A DNA stretch of 55,855 nt from Candidatus Gastranaerophilales bacterium (GCA_947589425.1 CANQAV010000014.1:1-55855), one strand, 5' to 3'. Shown: positions 1 to 8,726, counted from the first letter of the stretch. Numbers and translations are program-made. Notes: generated from the letters alone by a model not told the origin.

Positions 1-252
1 AACCCGATTTAAATATGTTGAAAAAAATTTGCTTTCTTTTTGGAGTCAACATGGACGATTTTGCGAAGGAGGTAATACTGACATTTAGTTTTAAAAATTT
101 TTCCTTAAATTAAATGCAAATTTGAAATTTTTAATTTTAAGTGTCAGACATTTTAATTTTAAGTGTCTAGTTATACTCGCTGCTGTTGGAGTTGAAACAA
201 GAGGCTATTGTTTGAGAGGCAATGTTGTTTTAAGGGTTTAACCATGAAAAAT
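1..252. other. intergenic segment with repeated motif, possible IS remnant
   Basis: No gene can be supported here. A 17-bp motif ending in AAGTGTC occurs twice as a direct repeat (129-145 and 151-167, 22-bp offset). A related, imperfect, inverted version lies at about 79-95 (GACATTTAGTTTTAAAA). Clusters of GTGTCAGACA-type motifs are common at the ends of some insertion sequences. A short open frame (50-112) preceded by GGAG would encode only about 20 residues and could be the tail of something truncated by the window edge. The IS interpretation is inference; no transposase is visible. Confidence 0.3.
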
Positions 253-324
<72 letters not shown>

Positions 325-491
325 ATAGCATTAAAAATTATTAAATTTATTTTTGGATTTGCGTCTTTAAAATAAGACCTGTTCAACAAATCACCAAATT
401 ATTATAACAAAGAAAATTTTTTTGGCAAGCATTAAATACAATTTCGAGCTTATTAAACTTTACGGGGCTTTAAAACTGAAATAAAAAATGC

Positions 492-497
492 TATAAT
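492..497 (+). promoter_or_regulatory. -10 box of the ytxH operon
   Basis: TATAAT preceded by a TG at an extended -10 position, 27 nt before the first ytxH-like start codon. No good -35 is visible. Confidence 0.5.
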
Positions 498-524
498 TAC
501 TTAAAAATAAAAAAGGAGAAAACA

Positions 525-836
525 ATGTGTAAAAAAGACGACGGTTCATTCTGTTTTGCAATGGGCATCTTAGCCGGTATCGCAGGCGGTATTGTTGCAG
601 GTGTTTTATTAGCGCCAAAATCAGGTGAAGAATCAAGACAAGATATAAAAGATGCGCTTGACAATTTGAGGGATAAATACTCTCCCGAAGTTCGCCGTGC
701 AAAAGAACAGGCACTTTGCGCCATAAGGAATTCAAAAGACAAAATAGAAGATGCTTATAAAAAATTTAACGATTATTTAAAAGCAAAACAGCTTGCAAAA
801 GCAAAAAATAACGAAACAAATGTATATGAAATGTAG
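525..836 (+). CDS. YtxH-like small membrane-anchored protein
   Basis: A 103-residue protein. Residues about 10-30 form a glycine/alanine-rich hydrophobic segment followed by LLAPKSGEE, the signature of the YtxH family, and then a charged helical tail that probably forms a coiled coil. In other bacteria YtxH proteins are stress- or envelope-associated, but their biochemical role is poorly defined. An AAGGAG site sits 7 nt before the ATG. It is the first gene of a three-gene operon (ytxH, DUF948-like, ytxH), an arrangement that suggests a hetero-assembly at the inner membrane. Family assignment is from motif and length; the function is unknown. Confidence 0.75.
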   Translation: MCKKDDGSFCFAMGILAGIAGGIVAGVLLAPKSGEESRQDIKDALDNLRDKYSPEVRRAKEQALCAIRNSKDKIEDAYKKFNDYLKAKQLAKAKNNETNVYEM

Positions 837-842
837 GTAAAA

Positions 843-1199
843 ATGTTAGGTAATGCAAGTGTAAGTTTTTCAATATTAATGTTAACTACAAGTTTTTGCT
901 TGATAGTACTACTGGTATTCGTTTGCAAATTAATCATCAGTCTGATTAAATTAACGGACAATGCGAATATAATAGCATCAAGTGTACAAAAAGAAATTGA
1001 GCCGACTCTAAAAGAACTGAAAGAAGCCGCAAAATCAATTAATTCTATCGCAGGCAGTGCGGATGAGAAATTCCAAAAAACGGGTTCAAACGTTGCAACC
1101 CTTGTGGGTGCGGGTGCGTGTCTCGGCGGGAAACTTAAAAGCTTCGCTCAGGGAATATTAAAAGGCATATCTTTTGGTTTAGGTTTGTTCAAAAAATAA
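843..1199 (+). CDS. DUF948-like membrane protein
   Basis: A 118-residue protein with one strong N-terminal transmembrane helix (about residues 8-38), a charged amphipathic helix (about 45-85) and a glycine-rich C-terminal segment. This fits the DUF948 group of single-pass proteins that often sit next to ytxH genes. It starts 6 nt after the first ytxH-like gene and lies 21 nt before the second, so the three are almost certainly co-transcribed. The general-stress membrane role suggested for such pairs in Gram-positives is not proven for this one. The family call rests on architecture and context rather than a strong motif. Confidence 0.6.
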   Translation: MLGNASVSFSILMLTTSFCLIVLLVFVCKLIISLIKLTDNANIIASSVQKEIEPTLKELKEAAKSINSIAGSADEKFQKTGSNVATLVGAGACLGGKLKSFAQGILKGISFGLGLFKK

Positions 1200-1220
1200 C
1201 AAGGAAAGGAAAAAATAATT

Positions 1221-1487
1221 ATGTCAGCAGGTAAATTTATTGCAGGTTTTGTTGTAGGCGGTATTGTAGGTGCTGTTGCAGGTGTATTGTTAGCACCTCA
1301 ATCAGGCGAAAAAACCCGTGAAATGATAAAAGAATCTTCTCAAAAAGCTTATGACAAAGCTCAAAGCGCAGTTAAAGAAATCCAAGAAAAAGCCGAATCA
1401 ATCAGCAACGACATGGCAAAAAAAGGTGAAGAACTCGTTGCTAAAATTCAAGGTATGATTGATAAAAACAAAAATCAAGAAGCATAA
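1221..1487 (+). CDS. YtxH domain protein
   Basis: An 88-residue protein. Residues 5-28 form a Gly/Ala/Val-rich hydrophobic helix ending in LLAPQSGEKTRE, the canonical YtxH motif. An amphipathic helix rich in Lys, Glu and Ala follows and looks like a coiled coil. It is a clear paralogue of the first gene of this operon (the hydrophobic segment and APxSGE match are shared) but has a shorter tail. A purine-rich AAGGAAAGG site precedes the ATG. It is the last gene of the operon, followed at once by a rho-independent terminator. Molecular role unknown. Confidence 0.8.
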   Translation: MSAGKFIAGFVVGGIVGAVAGVLLAPQSGEKTREMIKESSQKAYDKAQSAVKEIQEKAESISNDMAKKGEELVAKIQGMIDKNKNQEA

Positions 1488-1508
1488 ACAAAATGTTAAT
1501 ACATTCTT

Positions 1509-1536
1509 AAAGAGCCTTTTTGAGGCTCTTTTTTAT
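1509..1536 (+). terminator. rho-independent terminator of the ytxH operon
   Basis: A 9-bp stem (AAAGAGCCT / AGGCTCTTT) with a 5-nt loop, followed by a T-run. It sits between convergent operons and may also serve recO, whose stop codon is at its right edge. Confidence 0.85.
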
Positions 1537-2327
1537 TATACAGCCATAGTATGTTCCAAAACTTCAAAAATTTTAGTTTTTTTATTTGTCAAATTATCAA
1601 TATATTTTTTCATAAATAAAAAGCATTTATTCAAAACAACCATATTTAAAACATCATCATAGCGTGTTTTTTGATTAAACGGTGTTTTTTCAAGCTCAAT
1701 CAAAAAAAGTCTTATTTTATTGTGAATTTTAATTGAATTACTATTGTTATTTATTTTGCACTCGTCACATAAAAAACCGTTAGCGGAATATGAAAACAGT
1801 GTGCTTTCTTTAATATCGCAGCTTAACTTTTTCTGGCATGAACAGCAATATTCAAAATCAATCCCCCAGCCCAAATAATGCATTATTTTAATTTGAAATT
1901 TCAACACGCTCAAAAGTACTTCTTCTTTTTTTTGTGCGTTTGCTATATCGTCATAAGAAGCAAAAATCAAGTCATAAATTTCTTTATAATTTTCATCATA
2001 GTTATATTGCTTAGAACAAAAAGCATTAACAACTTCCGAAATATACATTGAATAAGTAAGTTTATCAAGGTCATTTCTTATCTTGGAAAAAGTGTTAATG
2101 CTTTGTGCTTGAGCAATTGTATCCAAATTTTTCCCTTCAAAAAGCATTAATTTGTTTGCAATAAACATCTGCACTCTTGCGCCGAGTTTTGACTTAGGAC
2201 GTTTAACACCTTTTGCTATTGCCCGAATTAAACCGTGCGTTTTTGAAAACATAACAACAATGCTGTCGTTGTCGTTTAAAGGATAGTTTTTAAGGTTTAT
2301 TGCTTCCGTTGTAAAACTTTTCTTCAC
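1536..2327 (-). CDS. recO: DNA repair protein RecO
   Basis: A 263-residue RecO. In the RecFOR pathway RecO anneals ssDNA and, with RecR, loads RecA onto SSB-coated gaps. The N-terminal OB-fold is recognisable (TEAINLKNYPLNDND, then FSKTHGL and AKGVKRPKSKLG). The C-terminal half carries the zinc-binding cysteines (CCSCQKK at about 162-168, CDEC at about 188-191). It is the last gene of the pilT / zinc-ribbon / recO run and its start abuts the preceding stop, so translation may be coupled. No special oddity; length is normal for the family. Confidence 0.9.
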   Translation of the reverse strand: MKKSFTTEAINLKNYPLNDNDSIVVMFSKTHGLIRAIAKGVKRPKSKLGARVQMFIANKLMLFEGKNLDTIAQAQSINTFSKIRNDLDKLTYSMYISEVVNAFCSKQYNYDENYKEIYDLIFASYDDIANAQKKEEVLLSVLKFQIKIMHYLGWGIDFEYCCSCQKKLSCDIKESTLFSYSANGFLCDECKINNNSNSIKIHNKIRLFLIELEKTPFNQKTRYDDVLNMVVLNKCFLFMKKYIDNLTNKKTKIFEVLEHTMAV

Positions 2328-3724
2328 TATTTCACCAGATTAAAAAAGTCCTCTAAGGCATTCATTTGTGTATTAATTTTAATATTTTCATTAATATTTA
2401 AGAATGCCTTTTTATAGGTTTCACGAACATTTATATCTTTATCAAGAATATAAATTTCTTTTACCTGATTGCTGATTTTAAGGGCGCTTCTTAACATATT
2501 AAACGTAATTTTCTCATCAAGAGAAGGATGAATTAATAACCAGATTTTTGAGTTTGCCATAGCAATTGCACATGAGTTGTAATAGTTAATATTTATCGTG
2601 CAATCGCCTTTTTTTGCTCCGTATACATTCATAGTCATTATATCTTTGCATTTTGGACATTGAAGTATTATGGGGATATTGTTTTTATCTTCCCATTGCA
2701 ATTCGTGCGAGCAGTTATGGCATTTAAATCTGTTTGTTAAGCCAAACAGGGGAAGAAAATTGATATCATTTTCGTTTTGCGGATTGAAAATTCCGTATTT
2801 AATATTGTTTGAGTTAAACAAGTCAATAAATTCGGCGCTTTGCGAATTCGTAACAAGATTTATATTATGCCCCAGAGATTTTAACTGTTCTAAAATAACC
2901 TGAAGCTCAACAACGTTTGTATTTGCCTGAGTGTTGATTTCTTTTATCAAATCCGCCATTTCGCCAACCGGGCTTTGTCTTAGGTTAGAGAACATTGCTT
3001 TTAATCTGGAAATATTTTTGATTTTTTCATCAGAATTGTTTTGTGAAAAGAAAATTGCAATTGATTTTGTTTCTTCCCGAACTTTATTATCTGTTTCTTT
3101 TTGTATTGTATTTTCGATTTTTTGTCCGTTTTCTTCAATATTCTCCTTGATATTTTCTTGAGGCTGTTCTATGGTTTTTTCCGCCTCTTCTTTATATTCA
3201 ATCGTTTGGTTTGATGTATCAAAAAGTCCTTGTTGAGTTTCTTCTTTTAATGACATTCGTGTTTGATAATCCTGATTGTCGTAAAATTCTTTAAACGGCT
3301 CTTTGACAAAAGGGCTTTGGGTATATATTTTATTTGGAGAATTTTGCTGTTCTTTAATTTCTGTTTGAAGTTTTTCTTCCTGTTTAATACTTGAATTATA
3401 GCTTAATGAGGTCAGACTTGACACTTTGTTTTGAGTATATGAAGTTTTATAATCCGAATTTTCTTCGGTTTGCGGAATTTGTTCGGACAGAATATCTTCA
3501 ATTGTGGGTACTAAAATATCTTTAATGTCTGAGGGTATGGACATATTGTTTGAAATATCAACATAGAGTTCTTTTAATAAATCTATATATTCAAACCTGT
3601 GTCCGCTGTGATATTTTTCATGGAGTTTATAGGCTCCGTCTTTAAGAAGTTTGAAATCCATTTTTCTTAAAGCAACTTCAAGCCTTTTAATTGTCATAAT
3701 TTCTGTTTCCGGGAATGGCGCCAT
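2327..3724 (-). CDS. unknown zinc-ribbon protein, sirtuin-like C-terminal layout
   Basis: About 465 residues, starting at the ATG at 3724, which has a perfect AAGGAG 7 nt upstream; an earlier in-frame ATG (3757) would overlap pilT by 20 nt. There are three regions. The N-terminal 90 residues form a helical domain. A low-complexity Gln/Glu/Asn-rich linker follows (about 90-230). The C-terminal domain (about 240-465) contains a CHNC...CPKC zinc ribbon followed by an alpha/beta segment (IWLLIHPSLDE). The zinc module followed by an xxGTSL-like strand recalls the second half of sirtuins, but I see no GAGxS motif or catalytic His for NAD chemistry. It lies directly downstream of pilT. The function is unknown; a regulatory or pilus-related role is only a guess. 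Confidence 0.7.
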   Translation of the reverse strand: MAPFPETEIMTIKRLEVALRKMDFKLLKDGAYKLHEKYHSGHRFEYIDLLKELYVDISNNMSIPSDIKDILVPTIEDILSEQIPQTEENSDYKTSYTQNKVSSLTSLSYNSSIKQEEKLQTEIKEQQNSPNKIYTQSPFVKEPFKEFYDNQDYQTRMSLKEETQQGLFDTSNQTIEYKEEAEKTIEQPQENIKENIEENGQKIENTIQKETDNKVREETKSIAIFFSQNNSDEKIKNISRLKAMFSNLRQSPVGEMADLIKEINTQANTNVVELQVILEQLKSLGHNINLVTNSQSAEFIDLFNSNNIKYGIFNPQNENDINFLPLFGLTNRFKCHNCSHELQWEDKNNIPIILQCPKCKDIMTMNVYGAKKGDCTININYYNSCAIAMANSKIWLLIHPSLDEKITFNMLRSALKISNQVKEIYILDKDINVRETYKKAFLNINENIKINTQMNALEDFFNLVK

Positions 3725-3737
3725 ATTTTTCTCCTTA

Positions 3738-4835
3738 CTATAAAAGTAATTCTTCAACTATTATATCTTTGGTTATACCTCTTAACATTTGATCCATTTC
3801 AACCTTTTCAAGGCTGAATTCCATTGCTGTTTCTTTTGTGATTAATCCTTGTTCATATAAATTAAATAAAGATGTGTTCATGGTTGATATGTTGGGCTGT
3901 CTGCTTCTTTTCATAAGCTGTTCAAGTTCTTCAAATTTTCCGTTTTTAACATAATCCACAACGGTTGATGTGAATGTAAGAATTTCAACGGCGGGTGTTA
4001 AAAGTCCGTTATTTGTTGTCGGAACTAACTGTTGGTGAACTATGCCTCTTATACAGCTTGAAAGTCTTTTCATGAAAGCTTCCTGACCTGCTTCTTCAAT
4101 AAAACCTTTAAGTCTGTGTATTGAAGCAATTGTGCCGTTTGTGTGAAGAGTCGAGAACACAAGGTGACCTGTTTCTGATGCTTCAATTGCACTCAAAAGT
4201 GTTTCTTTATCTCTTATTTCGCCGACAAGTATAACGTCGGGGTCTTGTCTTAGTGCATATTTAATACCCGAATGGAAGTCATCAACGTCGATATCAAGGC
4301 TTCTTTGGGTTATGATTGCTTTTTTATCTTCATAAACAAATTCAACAGGGTCTTCAATTGTTACAATGTGAGCTTTTCTGTTTTGGTTAATTATTTCAAT
4401 AAGACTTGCTAATGTCGTTGATTTACCTGAGCCGGTTGCACCTGTTACAAAAACAATTCCGTTGTTGAAATTTGTATATTCTTTAAAATATTCCGGAAGT
4501 TTAAGCTCACTTAAAGTTTTTATGTAATAAGGGATTGTACGGAAAGTTAATTTTCCGTGGTAAATATCTTTACAATAGTTAACCCTGAATCTTGAAAGTC
4601 CTTTAATTTCATAGATATAGTCTACATCCTTTATGATTGAGAACATTTTTTTATATTCTTCGGGCAGTGTCTGTTCCAATATTGATTGGACATCATCATA
4701 AGTAATATGATCTGTCTGTACTTTAAATATTTCTCCGTTTATTCTCAAGGAAGGAACTTTATCACAGTTAAAGTGCACGTCTGATGCTTTTGCTTTTAGC
4801 GCTTTTTTTAAAAATCCGTTAATATCAAATACCAT
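3738..4835 (-). CDS. pilT: type IV pilus twitching-motility ATPase PilT
   Basis: A 365-residue hexameric secretion-type ATPase that powers pilus retraction at the inner membrane. It has an N-terminal PAS-like domain, Walker A GATGSGKST (132-140), an Asp box (VTIEDPVEF, 158-166), Walker B DVILVGEIRD (200-209) and a His box (FSTLHTN, 227-233). The length and the lack of an N-terminal PilB/GspE extension favour PilT over PilB. The classical AIRNLIRE retraction motif is not clearly present; the corresponding stretch is VDYVKNGKFEELEQLM. The ATG has an AAGGAG site 9 nt upstream. It leads the minus-strand operon with the zinc-ribbon gene and recO. No other pilus assembly gene is nearby. Confidence 0.88.
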   Translation of the reverse strand: MVFDINGFLKKALKAKASDVHFNCDKVPSLRINGEIFKVQTDHITYDDVQSILEQTLPEEYKKMFSIIKDVDYIYEIKGLSRFRVNYCKDIYHGKLTFRTIPYYIKTLSELKLPEYFKEYTNFNNGIVFVTGATGSGKSTTLASLIEIINQNRKAHIVTIEDPVEFVYEDKKAIITQRSLDIDVDDFHSGIKYALRQDPDVILVGEIRDKETLLSAIEASETGHLVFSTLHTNGTIASIHRLKGFIEEAGQEAFMKRLSSCIRGIVHQQLVPTTNNGLLTPAVEILTFTSTVVDYVKNGKFEELEQLMKRSRQPNISTMNTSLFNLYEQGLITKETAMEFSLEKVEMDQMLRGITKDIIVEELLL

Positions 4836-4924
4836 TGGCTGTAACTCCTTTAATATATTCTATATTTTATTGCTTTTTAGCGTAATTTGCAAATAATATT
4901 TAATGTTTGGGTTATTATAATGAT

Positions 4925-6055
4925 ATGCAAAAATATTCGGACGACTTAAAAATTCTTAAACAAAACTCAATTTTCAGGTCGATTAAAAACATAAAAGAAA
5001 AAACTTCAAAATATATTCTTGTTGATGAAAAGAAAATGCTTAATCTTTCATCTAACGATTATTTAAATATTGCATCAAACAAAGATTTGATTTCGGAATT
5101 TCTTGAAAAATATTCTTCATCGGCTGATTTTTTATTTTCTTCTGCAAGCGCAAGGCTTTTAACGGGAAATTTACCTTGCTATAACAAGCTTGAAGAAAAT
5201 TTTTCAAAACTTTATGAAAAATCTTCGCTTCTGTTTAACACAGGCTACCAGTGCAATCAGGGAATTGTCAGTACTTTGTTTTCAAAAGGGGATGTAATTT
5301 TTTGCGACAAATTAAATCACGCAAGCATAATTTCGGGTCTGAAATTATCTCAAGCAGAGCATTTTCGCTATCGGCACAATGATTATGACTGCCTTGAAAA
5401 GATGCTGAAAGAAAAAAGAAATTTCTATAAAAACGCTGTAATTATTACAGAATCAGTCTTTTCAATGGATGGTGATATTTCAAATTTAAAAAGATTAACC
5501 GAACTAAAGAAAAAATATGACTGCCTTTTAATGGTTGATGAAGCACATGCCTTCGGGGTTTTTGGGGATGGTCTTTTGGGGGTATCTCAAAAAGAGGGGC
5601 TTATAAAAGATATTGATATAATAACCGTAACACTCGGAAAGGCACTTGGCTCTTCGGGGGCTGTTTGTTTATCAAATAAAACAATAATTGAATATTTAAT
5701 AAACCATGCTTCAAGCTTTATTTTTTCAACGGCAATACCTTCGGTTAATGTTATGTGGAGCAATTTTCTTCTTGAAGAAAAGTTTGATTTTCTTTTACAT
5801 CAAAAAGAAAAATTAAATTCTCTTTTCAATTATGTTCATAAAATTTACCCTTCAATAAGTTCATCTCAAATTATTCCCGTAATCACGGGGGATGAAAAAG
5901 AAACCGCAAAAAAAGCAAAAATATTGCGGGAAAAAGGTTTTTACGTACTTCCGATAAACCCTCCCACCGTGCCTAAAGGAACTTCAAGATTAAGAGTTTC
6001 TTTGACTGCGGATATTGAAAAAGGCGAAATTGAAAAGTTTTTTGAGGTGTTATAA
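4925..6055 (+). CDS. bioF: 8-amino-7-oxononanoate synthase (BioF)
   Basis: A PLP-dependent alpha-oxoamine synthase that condenses pimeloyl-ACP with alanine in the first step of biotin ring assembly. From the ATG at 4925 it has 376 residues. The stacking His lies in LNHAS (about 132), DEAH at about 205-208 and the Schiff-base Lys in TLGKALGSSG (about 239). A TTG at 4907 would add six residues; neither start has a Shine-Dalgarno site. A TATTAT hexamer ends 6 nt before the ATG, consistent with leaderless expression. bioG follows after 2 nt and bioC overlaps bioG, so the three form a tight operon and the biotin role is well supported by context. A distant paralogue lies at 12292-13560. Confidence 0.9.
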   Translation: MQKYSDDLKILKQNSIFRSIKNIKEKTSKYILVDEKKMLNLSSNDYLNIASNKDLISEFLEKYSSSADFLFSSASARLLTGNLPCYNKLEENFSKLYEKSSLLFNTGYQCNQGIVSTLFSKGDVIFCDKLNHASIISGLKLSQAEHFRYRHNDYDCLEKMLKEKRNFYKNAVIITESVFSMDGDISNLKRLTELKKKYDCLLMVDEAHAFGVFGDGLLGVSQKEGLIKDIDIITVTLGKALGSSGAVCLSNKTIIEYLINHASSFIFSTAIPSVNVMWSNFLLEEKFDFLLHQKEKLNSLFNYVHKIYPSISSSQIIPVITGDEKETAKKAKILREKGFYVLPINPPTVPKGTSRLRVSLTADIEKGEIEKFFEVL

Positions 6056-6057
6056 CA

Positions 6058-6705
6058 ATGGAATATTTATGGATTAATAAAAATAATAATAAAAATTTGA
6101 TTTTAATTTTTAACGGCTGGGCGATGAACGAAACTCCCTTCAAACATCTTAAAAGCTCGAATTTTGACGTTCTTACGGTATATGATTACAGAAGTCTTGA
6201 TTTTGATTTTTCAAAGTTCGGCTTTGAAAAATATGAGAAAAAATATCTGATTTGCTGGTCTATGGGGGTATTTTGCGCAAATAAATTTAAAAATATTCTT
6301 GATTTATTTGATAAAAAAATTGCAATAAACGGCACTTTTCAAATAGTAAGCGATGATTTCGGAATACCGAAGAAGATTTATCACATAACGGCAAAATTAT
6401 TGAACGAAAATTCAAGAGATAAATTTATAAAAAATATGTTCAAAAACGGCACAATAAATCCGAATATTACAATTACAAGAGAAATTAAAGAGCTTCAAGA
6501 GGAGCTTTTCAAAATTGCGGAGCTTGAATTAAAGGATGAAACGGATTATGACAAAATAATTATTTCTTCGGATGACAGAATTATCCCCTCAAAAAATCAA
6601 ATAAATTTTTGGAAAGCAAAAGGCAAAGAAAACAAAATTCAAATAATAAATTCAACGCACTGCCCTTTTGAAATGTATTCTTCTTTTGAGGAAATAATAT
6701 GCTGA
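6058..6705 (+). CDS. bioG: pimeloyl-ACP methyl ester esterase, BioG type
   Basis: A 215-residue alpha/beta hydrolase of the BioG (DUF452) type. It releases pimeloyl-ACP from its methyl ester and so ends the BioC-initiated elongation. The nucleophile lies in CWSMG (Ser68), the catalytic His in THCPF (His201), and an acidic residue in SSDDRIIP (about 171). FNGWAMNE near residue 18 forms the oxyanion region typical of BioG. GAGGTG 8 nt before the ATG, within the end of bioF, serves as ribosome site. It sits between bioF and bioC, exactly where a gatekeeper esterase is expected, and replaces BioH. Confidence 0.88.
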   Translation: MEYLWINKNNNKNLILIFNGWAMNETPFKHLKSSNFDVLTVYDYRSLDFDFSKFGFEKYEKKYLICWSMGVFCANKFKNILDLFDKKIAINGTFQIVSDDFGIPKKIYHITAKLLNENSRDKFIKNMFKNGTINPNITITREIKELQEELFKIAELELKDETDYDKIIISSDDRIIPSKNQINFWKAKGKENKIQIINSTHCPFEMYSSFEEIIC

Positions 6706-7409
6706 ATAAAACCCTTATTAAAAAGAATTTTGAAAAAAATATATCAAAATATGATGATAATGCTTTTGTTCAAAAGAAAATGGCGCAAAGGCTCTGTGAA
6801 TTAATTAAAGGAAAAAATTATGCTAAAATTCTTGAAATAGGCTCATATTCAGGTGTCTTGACCAAAAAAATTAATGAGGTTATTAATTTTGAAAGATATT
6901 TAGCCCTTGATATCATAGATTGTTCTTCTTATATCAAAAAAATTAACCCCGAAATCGAATTTAAAAATATTGATATAGATGATTTTAAAACAGATGAAAA
7001 ATTTGACCTTATTATATCAAATGCCGCTTTACAGTGGAGCGGGGATTTTAAAAAAACGGTTAAAAAATTAAAATCATATCTTAAAAAAGAAGGAACAATT
7101 GCTCTTTCCTTTTTTTCTAATAAAAATTTATATCAAATAAAAGATATTTTTAATACCGGGCTTGAATATCTTTCGGATGAAGAAATAAAAGGGCTTTTTT
7201 CAGCCGATGCTTATTTTGAAAAGAAAGAGGAAAACCTTGTTTTTCAAAACGGGCTTGAAATTTTAAAACATCTTAAATATACGGGAGTAAATTCAATTAA
7301 AGAAAACACTCTGAGCTATCTTGAAATCAAGAAAAAATTGGAGTTGTTTAAAAAGAAATATAATAATACTCTGACATACAGCTCAATTTATGTTATTGAG
7401 CGCAATTAA
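6699..7409 (+). CDS. bioC: malonyl-ACP O-methyltransferase BioC
   Basis: A 236-residue SAM-dependent methyltransferase that methylates malonyl-ACP to disguise it as a fatty-acid primer for pimelate synthesis. The N-terminus (KKNFEKNISKYDDNAFVQKKMA) matches the BioC lead-in. The SAM-binding motif I is ILEIGSYSGVLT (44-55), motif II-like ALDIID, and FDLIISNAALQW is the post-II segment typical of BioC. It overlaps the end of bioG by 7 nt. It is the last gene of bioF-bioG-bioC and is convergent with the next gene, with only 2 nt between the stops. Confidence 0.88.
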   Translation: MLNKTLIKKNFEKNISKYDDNAFVQKKMAQRLCELIKGKNYAKILEIGSYSGVLTKKINEVINFERYLALDIIDCSSYIKKINPEIEFKNIDIDDFKTDEKFDLIISNAALQWSGDFKKTVKKLKSYLKKEGTIALSFFSNKNLYQIKDIFNTGLEYLSDEEIKGLFSADAYFEKKEENLVFQNGLEILKHLKYTGVNSIKENTLSYLEIKKKLELFKKKYNNTLTYSSIYVIERN

Positions 7410-7411
7410 TT

Positions 7412-8326
7412 TTATTTTGCATTTGTTGAAAACAATACAACCGATGACAAAATATCCTGAAAATCTCTTGCCAATATTTCACTGAAATCCCTTGGGTCTA
7501 TTTGAGTGAGGACAATTTGAGTTAAATCAACGGGCAATTCCTGTATCATCGGAATTAAAAATTCGCTGTCGAGTCCGCTCATAAGTTTTACTTTATCAGG
7601 CTTCATGAGCATATTCATCGGCGCAAGAAGATCATCATTTTCAAACAGAAGCAGAAGGTCTTCGTTTTGGTCAACCATTGAATTTATTAATTTCATTTTG
7701 TTTTCTTTTTCCATTGAAAGCAAAAATCTTTTATAGTGCTTATCATCAAGTCCTTCAATGTGCTCTAAATATTCTTTTCTGTGTTTGCCCTTTTGCTCTT
7801 CTCCGAAGGAATACATCATTATCTGTTCAAGTTCGTTTGTTTCAAGGCTTTCAAAGAATTTTTGAGAATATTTCCTGTCGCAATCCGGCTGAGATATTAT
7901 TTTATCAAGCCCGTCCACATCCATAAGAGCCAAAACATCATACAGGCAAAATTTTTCAAAAACCATGCCTATAATTTCTTCTTTTGGAAGGTCAAGGCAC
8001 ATTGTCATCAGTTTTTCTTCCGTAAAGAAATTAAGCCCGAGTGCAAGTTGTTCTTGTTGAAGATAAGGCAAAAGGTCGTCAAGGTCTTGTTCTGACAAAT
8101 TTTGCAGAATGATAAGTTTGTTTTCGACATTTGAAAGCTTAAATATCTCAAGGAGCTTATCAGGATCGGAGAGGATTTTTTTGTAATCTTGTGCTTTTTT
8201 GTTGCCCTGAGCTGCTTCAAGCTCCATAATTTCCTCAATATCCTTGTTGGCATATTGAGCTATTTTGGCAGTCGGAATGCCAAAGAATTTATTCAGTAAG
8301 CTAAAATCTACTTGGAGTTGTATCAA
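7412..8326 (-). CDS. unknown acidic helical protein
   Basis: A 304-residue acidic protein with no membrane segments or signal peptide. It is almost entirely predicted helix and has repeating LxxLxxDDLxxLLPYL-like units (about 85-105, 205-235, 245-300). The pattern recalls the superhelical N-domains of MgtE or FliG, but I cannot claim homology. The start is a TTG at 8326, supported by AAGGA 8 nt upstream; no ATG lies before conserved-looking sequence. It stands alone, convergent with bioC and upstream of the XRE regulator on the same strand. Function unknown; a scaffold or adaptor role would fit the fold pattern. Confidence 0.6.
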   Translation of the reverse strand: MIQLQVDFSLLNKFFGIPTAKIAQYANKDIEEIMELEAAQGNKKAQDYKKILSDPDKLLEIFKLSNVENKLIILQNLSEQDLDDLLPYLQQEQLALGLNFFTEEKLMTMCLDLPKEEIIGMVFEKFCLYDVLALMDVDGLDKIISQPDCDRKYSQKFFESLETNELEQIMMYSFGEEQKGKHRKEYLEHIEGLDDKHYKRFLLSMEKENKMKLINSMVDQNEDLLLLFENDDLLAPMNMLMKPDKVKLMSGLDSEFLIPMIQELPVDLTQIVLTQIDPRDFSEILARDFQDILSSVVLFSTNAK

Positions 8327-8448
8327 TTCTTTTGTCCTTAGTATATAAGAATTATATATATTAAAAGTGATTTTGCGTTTTAAAATTTACCTGAAAAATA
8401 AAATTGTAATATATGTTAATATCTTATGCTTTTGTTAATAAATATATG

Positions 8449-8661
8449 TTATTCAAAATCAAATAAATCTTTGACTTTAACGCCTAAATTGTCGGCAATA
8501 ATTTTCAATTTTGTGACGGTAACATCCGTTCTTGCCAATTCAAGCAAACTTACCATTGAACGGGAAATTCCGCCCTGCGCAATGTCGTCTTGAGTATAGG
8601 ATTTCTTCTTTCTTAACTCTTTTATTTGTTTTGATAATTTTTGTAAATATTCCTTGTTCAC
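8449..8661 (-). CDS. XRE-family helix-turn-helix regulator
   Basis: A 70-residue single-domain repressor of the Cro/C1 (HTH_3) type. The helix-turn-helix is clear: YTQDDIAQGGISRSMVSLLE at about 22-41, then KLKIIADNLGVKVKDLFDF, the usual fourth and fifth helices. The start appears to be GTG at 8661 with no good ribosome site. It is divergent from the secreted nuclease gene. The 65-bp gap contains a 10-bp direct repeat (ACTAGCAATA) and a GCTA-TAC-TAGC palindrome that could be its operator. Target genes are inferred only from position. Confidence 0.85.
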   Translation of the reverse strand: MNKEYLQKLSKQIKELRKKKSYTQDDIAQGGISRSMVSLLELARTDVTVTKLKIIADNLGVKVKDLFDFE

Positions 8662-8675
8662 ATCATAATTGTTAG

Positions 8676-8714
8676 CTATACTAGCAATATCTACAACTAG
8701 TCACACTAGCAATA
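8676..8714. promoter_or_regulatory. putative operator between XRE regulator and nuclease
   Basis: ACTAGCAATA occurs at 8680-8689 and 8705-8714 (25-bp offset). The first copy is part of GCTATACTAGC, an inverted repeat. The same TATACTAGC string recurs at 38859-38867, in another intergenic region. Binding by the XRE protein is inference. Confidence 0.45.
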
Positions 8715-8726
8715 CCGAAGGTGAAA

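Noticed and set aside
4907-4924. TTG start for bioF
   Set aside because: It adds six unconserved residues, lacks a ribosome site, and leaves the -10 hexamer inside the gene; the ATG at 4925 fits better.
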